The notes under the pieces: generated by a model
The model's database searches: none
Seen by the model: only the letters and a program-made list of their open reading frames with translations
What the model was told of the DNA's origin: nothing
Part shown: piece after piece, positions 28,294 to 37,427 of the stretch
Layout: the number at the start of each line of letters is the position of its first letter
Position numbering within the stretch: the first letter of the stretch is position 1
Translations under genes and position numbers: made by a program
NCBI RefSeq assembly: GCF_003719295.1
Contig: NZ_RFLW01000004.1
Span: forward strand, 124,001 to 188,000
Source of the DNA: Haliea alexandrii
Lineage (GTDB): Bacteria > Pseudomonadota > Gammaproteobacteria > Pseudomonadales > Halieaceae
Direction: 5' to 3'
Length of the DNA: 64,000 nt

Positions 28294-30216
28294 CTACTTC
28301 TTGTCGTCCTTCACTTCTTCGAACTCGGCGTCGACCGCTTCATCGCCCGTTGTGGACTGCTCCGCACCCTCGGCCTCGGCACCCTGCGCGGCTTCCGCCT
28401 GCGCCTGGTACATTTTCTGTGCGACCGGGCCGGTGGCTTCGGTCAGCTTGGCTGCAGCGGCCTCAATGGCATCCTTCTCGTTCGCCTTGAGGGCTTCCTC
28501 CGCCTCGCTGATCGCCGACTCGATAGCGGCCTTTTCGTCCGCGGTGGCGTTATCACCGGCCTCTTCGAGCGTTTTACGCGCAGCGTGCACCAGGCCATCA
28601 CAGCTATTGCGCGCAGCAATGAGCTCTTCGAAGCGCGCATCGGCATCGGCGTTAGCCTCGGCATCCGCCACCATCTTCTCGATATCCTCCTCGCTCAGGC
28701 CGCCTGACGCAGTGATGCGAATGGATTGCTCCTTGCCGGTTGCCTTGTCCTTGGCCGACACATTGAGGATGCCGTTGGCATCGAGGTCAAACGTCACCTC
28801 GATCTGCGGCATGCCGCGGGGCGCCGGCGGAATGTCCGCCAGGTCAAAGCGGCCCAGCGACTTGTTCTGGGACGCCTGCTTGCGCTCACCTTGCACCACG
28901 TGAATGGTCACCGCGGTCTGGTTGTCGTCTGCCGTCGAGAACACCTGCGACTTCTTGGTGGGAATGGTCGTGTTTTTCTCGATCAAGGGGGTGGCAACAC
29001 CGCCCATCGTCTCGATACCCAGCGTCAGCGGGGTCACGTCCAGCAGCAACACATCCTTGACGTCGCCAGACAGTACCGCGCCCTGGATGGCAGCGCCCAT
29101 GGCAACCGCTTCGTCCGGGTTGACGTCCTTGCGCGGCTCCTTGCCGAAGAAATCTGCCACCGCCTTCTGCACCATCGGCATGCGGGTCTGACCGCCCACC
29201 AGAATCACATCGTTGATTTCGCTGGGGCTCAGGCCGGCGTCCTGCAACGCCACCTTCACCGGCTCCATGGAGCGCTTGACCAGCTCTTCAACCAGCGACT
29301 CCAGCTTGGAGCGCGACAGCTTGACCACCAGGTGTTTGGGGCCTGTGGCATCGGCTGTGATGTAGGGCAGGTTCACTTCCGTTTGCTGGCTGGAAGACAA
29401 CTCGATCTTGGCTTTCTCCGCCGCTTCCTTCAGGCGTTGCAGCGCCAACGGGTCGTTGTGCAGGTCGATGCCGCTTTCCTTCTTGAACTCCGCCGCGAGG
29501 TATTCAATCAGGCGCAGGTCGAAGTCCTCGCCGCCGAGGAAGGTGTCACCGTTGGTCGACAGCACTTCGAACTGGTGCTCGCCATCGACTTCGGCAATCT
29601 CGATGATGGAGATGTCGAAGGTACCGCCACCGAGGTCGTATACGGCAATCGTGCGATCACCCTGGGCCTTGTCCATGCCGTAGGCGAGCGCCGCTGCGGT
29701 CGGCTCGTTGATGATGCGCTTCACTTCCAGGCCGGCAATACGTCCGGCGTCCTTGGTTGCCTGGCGCTGGGAGTCGTTGAAATACGCCGGCACCGTGATC
29801 ACCGCTTCGGTAACCGCCTCGCCCAGGTATTCCTCGGCCGTGCGCTTCATTTTGCGCAGTACCTCGGCGGAGACCTGCGGCGGCGCCATTTTCTCGTCCT
29901 TGGCCTGCACCCAGGCATCGCCATTATCGGCTTCAACGATCTTGTAGGGCACCATCTTAATGTCTTTCTGTACCACGTCGTCCTTGAACTTGCGTCCAAT
30001 CAGGCGCTTCACGGCGTACAGCGTGTTGTGGGGGTTGGTGACGGACTGGCGCTTGGCGCTCTGCCCGACCAGAATTTCGCCATCCTGGGTGTAGGCCACA
30101 ATCGACGGCGTGGTGCGATCGCCTTCGGAATTCTCGATCACGCGCGACTTGCCCCCTTCGAGCACCGCGACGCAGGAGTTGGTGGTACCCAGGTCGATAC
30201 CGATTATCTTGCCCAT
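28294..30216 (-). CDS. dnaK: Chaperone protein DnaK (Hsp70)
   Basis: 640 residues with the Hsp70 hallmarks: the N-terminal phosphate loop [29 protein letters not shown] in the middle of the ATPase domain, the linker [15 protein letters not shown], the substrate-binding domain, and a C-terminus ending EEVKDDKK. It is the central ATP-driven folding chaperone. A sigma-32-type promoter lies in the 99-bp gap to grpE, so dnaK can be induced apart from grpE. Confidence 0.98.
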   Translation of the reverse strand: MGKIIGIDLGTTNSCVAVLEGGKSRVIENSEGDRTTPSIVAYTQDGEILVGQSAKRQSVTNPHNTLYAVKRLIGRKFKDDVVQKDIKMVPYKIVEADNGDAWVQAKDEKMAPPQVSAEVLRKMKRTAEEYLGEAVTEAVITVPAYFNDSQRQATKDAGRIAGLEVKRIINEPTAAALAYGMDKAQGDRTIAVYDLGGGTFDISIIEIAEVDGEHQFEVLSTNGDTFLGGEDFDLRLIEYLAAEFKKESGIDLHNDPLALQRLKEAAEKAKIELSSSQQTEVNLPYITADATGPKHLVVKLSRSKLESLVEELVKRSMEPVKVALQDAGLSPSEINDVILVGGQTRMPMVQKAVADFFGKEPRKDVNPDEAVAMGAAIQGAVLSGDVKDVLLLDVTPLTLGIETMGGVATPLIEKNTTIPTKKSQVFSTADDNQTAVTIHVVQGERKQASQNKSLGRFDLADIPPAPRGMPQIEVTFDLDANGILNVSAKDKATGKEQSIRITASGGLSEEDIEKMVADAEANADADARFEELIAARNSCDGLVHAARKTLEEAGDNATADEKAAIESAISEAEEALKANEKDAIEAAAAKLTEATGPVAQKMYQAQAEAAQGAEAEGAEQSTTGDEAVDAEFEEVKDDKK

Positions 30217-30271
30217 GTGTTCATCTCCTAATTTGCGCCGGCACGGCCGGCTGCAGTATTCACTTGCTGTC

Positions 30272-30300
30272 TATATTGGCGCTGAACCAACAATTTCAAG
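30272..30300 (-). promoter_or_regulatory. Sigma-32-type heat-shock promoter for dnaK
   Basis: On the minus strand CTTGAA (30300-30295) is followed after 15 bases by CCAATATA (30279-30272). This is close to the sigma-32 consensus CTTGAA-N13-15-CCCCATnT. It lies 56-84 bp upstream of the dnaK start. Confidence 0.65.
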
Positions 30301-30315
30301 GGGCCGACGCCGTTT

Positions 30316-30927
30316 TTACTGCGCAGCAGGCGCCTTGCTGACCATGACCATGGCAGGCCGCACCAGGCGCGCATTCAGCGTGTAGCCTTTTTGCATCACC
30401 GCAATCACCGTATTCGGCTCCACGTCTGCATTTTCGACCAGGCTCATCGCCTGGTGCAGCTGCGGATCAAAGGGCTCGCCTTCGGGGTCAACCGGCTCGA
30501 TGTGGAACTTGCGCAGGGCGTCGGCAAAGCTCTTCAGGGTCAGCTCCAGGCCATCGACAATCGGCTTCACCGAGTCATCGTGCCCGACGGTGACGGCCAG
30601 CGCCCGTTCCAGGTTATCCACCACGGGCAGCAGCTCCTTGCAGAAGGACTCAAGGGCGAACTTGCGCGCCTTTTCCACATCCTGCTCGGCGCGGCGCTTG
30701 ATGTTCTGGGCATCCGCCTGCGCGCGCAACGCCGCATCGCGGGCCGCATTCAGGTCTTCCTCCAGGGTTGCCATCAGCGCTTCCGGGGTAACCTCTTCGC
30801 CACCCGGGCCCGCGTCAGATTCGGTGGAGGCTGCCGTTTCCGCGTACGCTGCCGCCTCGGCTGCCTGCCGCGAGACACCGCTGTCGCCGGCTTCAGATTC
30901 TGGTTTGTTCTGCTCGTTCTCAGCCAC
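30316..30927 (-). CDS. grpE: Nucleotide exchange factor GrpE
   Basis: 203 residues from GTG 30927, with GGAG seven bases upstream. An acidic, poorly conserved N-terminal part is followed by the long dimerisation helix and the C-terminal beta domain ([39 protein letters not shown]), the GrpE signature. It releases ADP from DnaK and acts as a thermosensor. Confidence 0.96.
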   Translation of the reverse strand: MAENEQNKPESEAGDSGVSRQAAEAAAYAETAASTESDAGPGGEEVTPEALMATLEEDLNAARDAALRAQADAQNIKRRAEQDVEKARKFALESFCKELLPVVDNLERALAVTVGHDDSVKPIVDGLELTLKSFADALRKFHIEPVDPEGEPFDPQLHQAMSLVENADVEPNTVIAVMQKGYTLNARLVRPAMVMVSKAPAAQ

Positions 30928-31002
30928 GTCTGGACTCCATCACTGGCATTGTGAATTGCACAGGCACAGCGCTTGCGCGCCGATTCGCTGCGGTCTGGAA
31001 CG

Positions 31003-31031
31003 ATGTTGGGACGCTTTAGGGAAATTTCAAG
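31003..31031 (-). promoter_or_regulatory. Sigma-32-type heat-shock promoter for grpE
   Basis: On the minus strand CTTGAA (31031-31026) and CCCAACAT (31010-31003) are separated by 15 bases and resemble the sigma-32 consensus. The site lies between hrcA and grpE, about 75 bp upstream of the grpE start. No CIRCE element (the HrcA operator) was seen beside it. Confidence 0.7.
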
Positions 31032-31055
31032 GCCACCCTGTGCCGGTGGCTGCGT

Positions 31056-32090
31056 TCAGCTGGACAGGGCGGAGCTCAGCATGCGCGCGGTAATGTCCAC
31101 AACCGGGATAACCCGCTCATAGGGCATGCGCGTGGGCCCGATCACGCCCAGCACACCGAGTGTGCGGGCACCGTCCGTGTAGGGCGCTGTGACGACGCTG
31201 TAGTCGCCGAATACTTCGTAGCCGGCCTCGTTCCCGATGAAAATCTGCACCCCGTTGGCGCGGGTACACCGCTCCAGCAGGTGCAACAGGTCCTTCTTGC
31301 GCTCGAACGCATCGAACAGCTCGCGCAGTCGCCCCACATCCTCGGGGCTGACATGGCCAAGCAGGCGGGACTCGCCGGCCATCAGGTATTCTTCTTCCGG
31401 GGCCTCTTGGTTGAGGGCCTTGCTCGCCAGATCCAGCGCCGCCTGCAGGTAGCTGTCGATACGGCTGCGGGCGTCCTCCATTTCCGCCAGAATACGATCC
31501 TGCACCGCGCTCAGGGGCTGGCCCGCGAAACGCTGGTTGACCAGTGCCGCGGCCTCGCGCAGCTCGGCTTCGGTAAACGGCCGCTGGGTGTGGATGATGC
31601 GGTTCTGCACCTCGCGCTCATTGACGACCAGAATCACCAGTACGCGGTCACCGGACAGGGGCAGGAACTCGACCTGGCGCAGCTGGTGCGTCTCGGGCCG
31701 CGGCACGGTCACCAGGCCGGCCTGCGCTGTAATGGCGGAGAGCAGCGATGAGGCGGATTGCACCAGCTCTGTCGTGGACTTGTCCGGGTGCAGCTGCTCC
31801 CGTAGCGACACGATAGCCCGCTCGTCCAGGGGCTGCACCTGCAGCAAACGATCCACAAACAGGCGATAACCCTGGGCGGTGGGCACCCGGCCGGCCGACG
31901 TATGGGGTGAATGCAACAGGCCGCGTTCTTCCAGCTCCGACATAACGTTGCGTACGGTCGCGGCGCTCACCGCCAGCCCCGCCTCTTCCAGCAGGCTGCG
32001 CGACCCCACCGGCTGCCCGTCGCGTATGTGCCGCTCCACCAGAGCCTTGAGTATGGTCCGCGCGCGCTCGGACAAATCCGCTGAGTTCAT
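31056..32090 (-). CDS. hrcA: Heat-inducible transcription repressor HrcA
   Basis: 344 residues with an N-terminal winged helix (SERARTILKALVERHIRDGQPVGSRSL and AATVRNVMSELEERGLL) and the family's C-terminal GAF-like part ending GVIGPTRMPYERVIPVV. HrcA binds CIRCE operators and represses groE or dnaK operons until heat shock. It is absent from E. coli and Pseudomonas but present in some other gammaproteobacteria. It lies upstream of grpE in the same direction and is divergent from recN. Confidence 0.96.
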   Translation of the reverse strand: MNSADLSERARTILKALVERHIRDGQPVGSRSLLEEAGLAVSAATVRNVMSELEERGLLHSPHTSAGRVPTAQGYRLFVDRLLQVQPLDERAIVSLREQLHPDKSTTELVQSASSLLSAITAQAGLVTVPRPETHQLRQVEFLPLSGDRVLVILVVNEREVQNRIIHTQRPFTEAELREAAALVNQRFAGQPLSAVQDRILAEMEDARSRIDSYLQAALDLASKALNQEAPEEEYLMAGESRLLGHVSPEDVGRLRELFDAFERKKDLLHLLERCTRANGVQIFIGNEAGYEVFGDYSVVTAPYTDGARTLGVLGVIGPTRMPYERVIPVVDITARMLSSALSS

Positions 32091-32218
32091 ACCCCATCCT
32101 GTAAGCCTGTGGACCCGGTTGTATCACAGTGCCCCGGGAATACAAAGCAATGACCGCTGCGGATGTTTATGCCGCAACAGATCTGCGGTATAACAGCACA
32201 AACAGCAAGCGGTTCATC

Positions 32219-33880
32219 ATGCTCACCCACATCCATATCAGCGCGTACACCATTGTCGACACCCTCGACATGGAATTCCATGGCGGCATGACCGTCATCA
32301 CAGGGGAAACCGGTGCCGGCAAGTCCATCATGCTCGATGCTCTGGGCCTGTGCCTGGGCGACCGGGCCGACCCCAAGGCCGTGCGCGCCGGCAGCGAACG
32401 GGCGGAGGTGACCGCCACCTTCGACATCGCCGGCAACGCGCCTGCGGCCGCATGGCTGCTGGCCCGCGACCTGGCGCACGATAACGAATGCCTGCTGCGC
32501 CGCGTGGTCACCGCCGAGGGGCGCTCGCGCGCCTACATCAATGGCAGTGCTTCCACCCTGCAGGACTGCGCCGAACTCGGCGAACTGCTGATCGACATCC
32601 ACAGCCAGCACGCGCACCAGTCGCTGCTGCGCAAACCGGTACAGCGCGCGATGCTGGACACGTTCGCTGGCCAGCAGACACTGGCGCGCCAGGTGGAACA
32701 GTGCGCCTCGGACTGGCTGCGCGGCCAGCGCGAGCTGGCGGCACTCACCGACAACCGCGACGAAGCCGCCGCGCGCGCCCAACTGCTGGCCTACCAGGTA
32801 GACGAGCTGGAGCAGCTGGGACTGCGCGCAGGGGAGCTGGAGGAACTGGAGCGCGACCAGAGCCTGCTGGCCAATGCGGAAGATGTACTGAAGGGTGCCC
32901 ATCAGGCGCTGGAGATTTGCGAAGAACAGGCCAGCGCAGCGCGCCACGCCCTGCAGTTGATGCGCAGTGCCGCCGGCAGCAGCAAAACCGCCGACAACGC
33001 CCTCAGCCTGCTGGACTCAGCGGCGATACAACTTGACGAGGCACACCGCGAGATCCAGCGCCATATCGACTCTATCGAAATTGACCCACAGCGGCTCGCG
33101 CAGGTGGAAAAACGCCTTGAACAACTGCACGATGTGGCGCGCAAACACCGCATCAAGCCGCCACAACTGCTGGAGCTGCAGGCCGGGTTGCAGGAGGAAT
33201 TGGCGGGGCTGGCACAGGGTGGGCAGCGCATCGAAGCGCTGCAGCAGGAGCTGGAGGCCCTCGCCGAGGCCTACCGCAAAGATGCCGCCAAGCTGAGCAA
33301 GGGGCGGACCAAAGCCGCCAAGAGCCTCATTGCCAAAACGGCCGACATCCTGCACACACTGGCCATGGCAGATTGCCGCTTTGCCATCGCACTTACCCCC
33401 CGCGAGTCCGATGCCCCTCATCCCCACGGCGCAGAGGACATTGAGTTCCTGATCAGCACCAACCCGGGGGCCGCCCCACAGCCACTGGGGAAGATTGCCT
33501 CCGGCGGCGAGCTGTCGCGTATCAGCCTGGCTATTCAGGTGGTCACTGCCAAGGGGGGCACACTGCCAAGCATGGTATTTGATGAAGTCGACGTGGGTAT
33601 CGGCGGCGCGGTGGCCGAAGTGGTCGGGCGGCTGCTGCGTGGGCTGGCGCGCGAGGCACAGGTTCTCTGCGTCACCCACCTGGCGCAGGTGGCCTCGCAG
33701 GGGCACCGGCACCTGCTGGTCAGCAAGACCTCCGACAAGACGGCAGCTTGGGCCCGTCTGGCAGCGCTTGAAGACGACCAGCGGGCGCAGGAAATTGCCC
33801 GGATGCTGGGCGGCGTGAAACTCACCGAGCGCTCTCTGGAGCACGCCAGGGAAATGCTCCGCGATGCAGAAGACGCCTGA
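32219..33880 (+). CDS. recN: DNA repair protein RecN
   Basis: 553 residues from ATG 32219 (MLTHIHISAYTIVD), the standard RecN start; in-frame codons upstream reach back into the hrcA promoter region. It is an SMC-like ATPase with Walker A GETGAGKS (Lys35), coiled-coil arms and a C-terminal signature and Walker B (SGGELSRISLA, VFDEVDVGIGG). It acts early in double-strand break repair. No convincing LexA box was seen upstream, although recN is an SOS gene in E. coli. Confidence 0.96.
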   Translation: MLTHIHISAYTIVDTLDMEFHGGMTVITGETGAGKSIMLDALGLCLGDRADPKAVRAGSERAEVTATFDIAGNAPAAAWLLARDLAHDNECLLRRVVTAEGRSRAYINGSASTLQDCAELGELLIDIHSQHAHQSLLRKPVQRAMLDTFAGQQTLARQVEQCASDWLRGQRELAALTDNRDEAAARAQLLAYQVDELEQLGLRAGELEELERDQSLLANAEDVLKGAHQALEICEEQASAARHALQLMRSAAGSSKTADNALSLLDSAAIQLDEAHREIQRHIDSIEIDPQRLAQVEKRLEQLHDVARKHRIKPPQLLELQAGLQEELAGLAQGGQRIEALQQELEALAEAYRKDAAKLSKGRTKAAKSLIAKTADILHTLAMADCRFAIALTPRESDAPHPHGAEDIEFLISTNPGAAPQPLGKIASGGELSRISLAIQVVTAKGGTLPSMVFDEVDVGIGGAVAEVVGRLLRGLAREAQVLCVTHLAQVASQGHRHLLVSKTSDKTAAWARLAALEDDQRAQEIARMLGGVKLTERSLEHAREMLRDAEDA

Positions 33881-33958
33881 CGCTGGCGCGGGGCGCGGCT
33901 TGTGGTGTATGGTAGATCCTGCTACGGAAGCTCCACACGCTAAAAAAAGACGCCTATT

Positions 33959-34606
33959 TTGACCAGCCCAGTACCCCGCACAAGCCTCAGGGAACGCAAA
34001 AAGCAGGCGCAACGCGTGCGCATCATCGATGAAGCGCTGGCCTTGATCGCCGAGCACGGCATTGACGACATGACCATTGATGCCATTTGCGAACGCTCAG
34101 GCATCTCCCGTAAAACCTTCTACAACTATTACGGAACGCGCCACGATCTGCTGTTCGATATTTGTGTGAACCGGACGCTGGAGTTGGTCAGGGGCTCGGT
34201 GGATGCAGCGCTGGAACGGTTTACGCGGCTGGATGAACGCATTACGCATGTCCTGAAAGCGCAGAAACAGCAACTTTGTCGGGCCTCTGACCTTGAGCAC
34301 GAGCTGGCGCGTTATTCTATCGCCAGCATCGGCAACAGCCTTGCCAGCGGTGCAACCCTGCTGTCGGTAATGAACGAGAACTTCTTGCGGCTGTATGCCG
34401 CCAGCATTGATGACCTGAAAGACGCTTTGTCGCCAGAGTTTTGTGCCGAAATGACCGTAGGCATGATCGACACGGTGATCCTCAACCACCTGCACAACCC
34501 CGACTACGACGCGGCCCGCCGCTACGACGAGCTGATGGCTTTTCTCTGCAACAGCGTGGTGCGCGAGCGGGCGCAGCTGCAGGTGACGGGCGCCGCACAA
34601 GGCTAG
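33959..34606 (+). CDS. TetR family transcriptional regulator
   Basis: 215 residues from TTG 33959; no better in-frame start precedes the DNA-binding domain. The helix-turn-helix is MTIDAICERSGISRKTFYNYYGTRHDLLF. The C-terminal half is unassigned. It converges on the SDR-ADC-Rieske-P450 cluster next door and is the obvious candidate to control that cluster (inference). Confidence 0.88.
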   Translation: MTSPVPRTSLRERKKQAQRVRIIDEALALIAEHGIDDMTIDAICERSGISRKTFYNYYGTRHDLLFDICVNRTLELVRGSVDAALERFTRLDERITHVLKAQKQQLCRASDLEHELARYSIASIGNSLASGATLLSVMNENFLRLYAASIDDLKDALSPEFCAEMTVGMIDTVILNHLHNPDYDAARRYDELMAFLCNSVVRERAQLQVTGAAQG

Positions 34607-34657
34607 GCGCCAGCCGGTGCCTGCCGGGCGCCGAGGCACCCGGCACAGGAGGGTCGC

Positions 34658-35536
34658 TTAGCCGTGCAGGCCGTGCGAAATCGGACACTCACCGCGAGCC
34701 AGCTTGCGGGCACGCTCCACCAGTGTTTCTTCCATGGTTTCGCGGCCAATCATGATCACGAAGTCCTGCTTGCGCAGGCCGTCGAGGGCAAATTCCGCCA
34801 GCTCATCGAGGTCCTGCACCGGCAGGTCGACGCCGATTTCCTTCATGCCCTGCATGAATTCATCAAAGGTCATTTCCCCGCCCTCAGGCACCGGCTTTTC
34901 TCGCGCCAGCTCCTCGGGGCGGTTGCGCCGTGTGGTCCAGATACCCGTGGGCAGAATGCCGCCGGAAGGGTAGAAAATGCAGGCTCGAAGCTTGGTTTCC
35001 TGGCCAACCAGCTGGGCGTTCAGGCATTCGGTCATGATGGAGACACCCGCCTTGCTCGAGGCATACACCGACTGATCCGCCAGCGGTGAAATACCGCCAT
35101 CACCGGAAGAGGTATTCATCACCACCCCTTCCTCGCCCGATGCCAGCATGCGCGGCACGAAGGCCTGCACACCGTGCGCTATGCCACGCACATTCACACC
35201 CAGAACCCATTGCCAATCGTTCGGCGTGGTATCCCAGACGTTGGTGTTGGTGACGCTCACGCCGGCGTTGTTGCACAGTACGTGACAGGCACCAAACTCG
35301 TCGAACACGGCGTCAGCCAGGGCATTCACCGAGTCGGGCTTGGACACGTCGGTGACGATGGCCCGCACCGTACCGCCGTTCGCCGCCAGCTCATCGCGGG
35401 TAGCTTCCAGCGCGCCGCGCTCAACGTCAGACAGCACCACTTTGGCCCCTGCGGCGAGAAAAGAGCGACCCAGGGCCTTGCCGATGCCACTGGCACCACC
35501 GGTGATCACCACCACCTTGTTATTGAAATCCTGCAT
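34658..35536 (-). CDS. Short-chain dehydrogenase/reductase (SDR)
   Basis: 292 residues from ATG 35536 (MQDFNNKVVVITGG), which has GAGGA at a suitable distance. Cofactor motif TGGASGIGKALG, NNAG, the catalytic serine in NTSSGDGG and YASSK for Tyr-x3-Lys are all present. It is the last gene of the P450-Rieske-ADC-SDR set, and is likely to oxidise an alcohol formed by the oxygenases (inference). Confidence 0.9.
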   Translation of the reverse strand: MQDFNNKVVVITGGASGIGKALGRSFLAAGAKVVLSDVERGALEATRDELAANGGTVRAIVTDVSKPDSVNALADAVFDEFGACHVLCNNAGVSVTNTNVWDTTPNDWQWVLGVNVRGIAHGVQAFVPRMLASGEEGVVMNTSSGDGGISPLADQSVYASSKAGVSIMTECLNAQLVGQETKLRACIFYPSGGILPTGIWTTRRNRPEELAREKPVPEGGEMTFDEFMQGMKEIGVDLPVQDLDELAEFALDGLRKQDFVIMIGRETMEETLVERARKLARGECPISHGLHG

Positions 35537-35617
35537 GATTGGATATTCCTCTGCACTGAAAAAAAGAAAAGGCCGCGGGCGAACGCCAGCGGCCCGGGGG
35601 GCAACGCCAAAGGGCAA

Positions 35618-36382
35618 TCAGCTCTTCAGCGGACCACCGTTGACGCCGAGCCAACGTGAGTTGCCAATCGTGTTGGCCCAAGGCTCAAACGCATCGGCGT
35701 CCAGCGGATCACCCAGGTCGACACTGCGGCCGAGGAACTCGGGTGTCCACAGCGACACGTCAGGCTTGGAAACCGGCGGCAGGCGCTCGGTGAGCGGGTC
35801 CCACGGGCTGTCACGCAGGATCAGGTCGCCTTCTACTTTCAGCTTTTGCGCGGTACCGTAGTTGCTTACCACGTTGACCACATGCGGTGGGAAATCAAAG
35901 CCAGTCTTGACGTAGGAGGCAGCACGTGAGTATTTCACCCAGAACTCGTGCTCATCAAACTTGGGCCCGTTGTCCTGCGTGTCCGTCACTTTTCCGTAGT
36001 ACTCAAGGAAGGTGTAGTTCTGGTGCGTTACGCGCGCACCCACTTCTTCACCCAGACGGTAATACTTGATTTCGGCCGGGTACTTGGGCTGGCCGAACTT
36101 CTCCTGGCTGATGAAGATTTCCGCTTCCTTGTCGATCGCATAGCCCAGCGCGAACTGGCCTTCCTGGCCCTTGTAGTTGCACAGCACCGTGGTCAAAAGG
36201 CCCTGCTCCGGCTCGCCGTTTACCGGCACGTTGTACACCGTCAGCGTCACTTCGGGGCGGCTACCGGGCTCAAAGCCCGGGGGCAGCACCGCGGCCAGCT
36301 TGGCCGGATCCGTCAGATAGCGGATCTTCAGCATCGGCCAGTTGTAGTGATCGCCGGGCGTGGTGGCAAGTTTCTCGTTCAT
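35618..36382 (-). CDS. Acetoacetate decarboxylase (ADC) family protein
   Basis: 254 residues of the ADC fold (VLPPGFEPGSRPEVTLTVYNV near the N-terminus, and the FGQPKYPAEIKYY stretch where the Schiff-base lysine of true decarboxylases lies). Many family members outside solventogenic clostridia are not acetoacetate decarboxylases, and some act as hydratase-aldolases or in steroid- and polyketide-like pathways. It is co-directional with the Rieske and P450 genes. The substrate is unknown. Confidence 0.83.
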   Translation of the reverse strand: MNEKLATTPGDHYNWPMLKIRYLTDPAKLAAVLPPGFEPGSRPEVTLTVYNVPVNGEPEQGLLTTVLCNYKGQEGQFALGYAIDKEAEIFISQEKFGQPKYPAEIKYYRLGEEVGARVTHQNYTFLEYYGKVTDTQDNGPKFDEHEFWVKYSRAASYVKTGFDFPPHVVNVVSNYGTAQKLKVEGDLILRDSPWDPLTERLPPVSKPDVSLWTPEFLGRSVDLGDPLDADAFEPWANTIGNSRWLGVNGGPLKS

Positions 36383-36440
36383 ACTCGTTATCCTCTGTTA
36401 TGAGTGCTTTCGGTGTGCCTGCTTTCCTGAGCCCGGGGGC

Positions 36441-37412
36441 TCAGGCATAAAACTGCTGGAACCATTTGCGGTATTTGGCGATGGGGCCGTCACCGTCGCA
36501 CAGCGCCGGATCATCCAGATACACTTTGTGCTCCCAGATCGGGATATCCTGCTCCACCTGGCGCACAATCTCGTGCACGGTACCGGTCGCCATCATGGCA
36601 TTGTCTTCAGACTGCTTGCGCGGCACGGAAAAATTGAACCGCAGGTGCACGGTCTGGTCATTGATGGGAGTTACCGTACCCATCATCACCACATCAAACA
36701 TGCGCGAGAAGCGCTGGAATGTGAAACCAGGACCAACACCTACCGAGTGCAGGTGAATGGCGTCATGATTTTCGCCGCTCATGTCGACATTGCCCTGCTC
36801 ATCAATGCTCTGGGCTTCTGAATCAAAATCGGTCACGCGGCGCGGACCTTCCATTTCCACCGTACCCTGGGGCATGCCGGGGTTGCCATGTACCGTAATG
36901 AAGTGGGCCATGTCAGCGGCGTTTTCACCGGTTTCCTGGATGATGGTGTTGATTTTCCAATCGTAGGTGTCGAGTGGCGTCCACTCATCGGACTGCAGCT
37001 CTGGGACATCGTCGATGTCGAACAGCGGTGCCTCGCCCTTGGGGTGGTACCAGGCCCAGATCATCTGGTTGCGCTCCATCACCGGGTAGCTCGGCACACA
37101 CTCCTTGCCTTCCACTTTCGGCGGAATACGCTTGGCATAGGGCACTGACGTGCACTGGCCTTCGCCGTTGAATTCCCAGGCGTGAAAAGGACAGCTGATA
37201 GACTCCCCTTTCACAATACCGCCATACCCCAGGTGTGCGCCGAGGTGGGGGCAATGCGCACCCAGCAACGATGCTTCACCGGATTCGGTGCGAAACAGCA
37301 CCAGCTCACGGCCAAAATACTCCACGGGGCGCACGTCGCCCGCCTTCAGGCTATCGCTGTAGTCAATCGCGTACCAGCCGAAGGGGATTGCCTTGTCATA
37401 ACGCTTGGTCAT
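36441..37412 (-). CDS. Rieske [2Fe-2S] non-heme iron oxygenase, KshA-like
   Basis: 323 residues. The Rieske cluster ligands are Cys54-x-His56 (CPH) and Cys74-x2-His77 (CPFH). The mononuclear iron site appears as Asn164-x2-Asp167-x2-His170-x4-His175 (NAADMAHFITVHG), the form found in single-component-type oxygenases such as KshA, the 3-ketosteroid 9-alpha-hydroxylase oxygenase. It needs a separate reductase, and none is encoded nearby. With the adjacent P450 it may hydroxylate a steroid- or terpenoid-like compound (inference). Confidence 0.88.
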   Translation of the reverse strand: MTKRYDKAIPFGWYAIDYSDSLKAGDVRPVEYFGRELVLFRTESGEASLLGAHCPHLGAHLGYGGIVKGESISCPFHAWEFNGEGQCTSVPYAKRIPPKVEGKECVPSYPVMERNQMIWAWYHPKGEAPLFDIDDVPELQSDEWTPLDTYDWKINTIIQETGENAADMAHFITVHGNPGMPQGTVEMEGPRRVTDFDSEAQSIDEQGNVDMSGENHDAIHLHSVGVGPGFTFQRFSRMFDVVMMGTVTPINDQTVHLRFNFSVPRKQSEDNAMMATGTVHEIVRQVEQDIPIWEHKVYLDDPALCDGDGPIAKYRKWFQQFYA

Positions 37413-37427
37413 CGTCTTCTCCTCGTC

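Noticed and set aside
28726-30231. About 500-codon open frame opposite dnaK
   Set aside because: It is a shadow of dnaK on the other strand, caused by the high-GC codon pattern. It has no ribosome site and no recognisable product.
30928-31055. CIRCE operator between hrcA and grpE
   Set aside because: No TTAGCACTC-N9-GAGTGCTAA-like inverted repeat could be found; only a sigma-32-type promoter fits.
32100-32218. LexA (SOS) box upstream of recN
   Set aside because: A CTG-N8-CAG sequence is present (CTGCGGTATAACAG) but the spacing is two bases short of the CTGT-N8-ACAG consensus.
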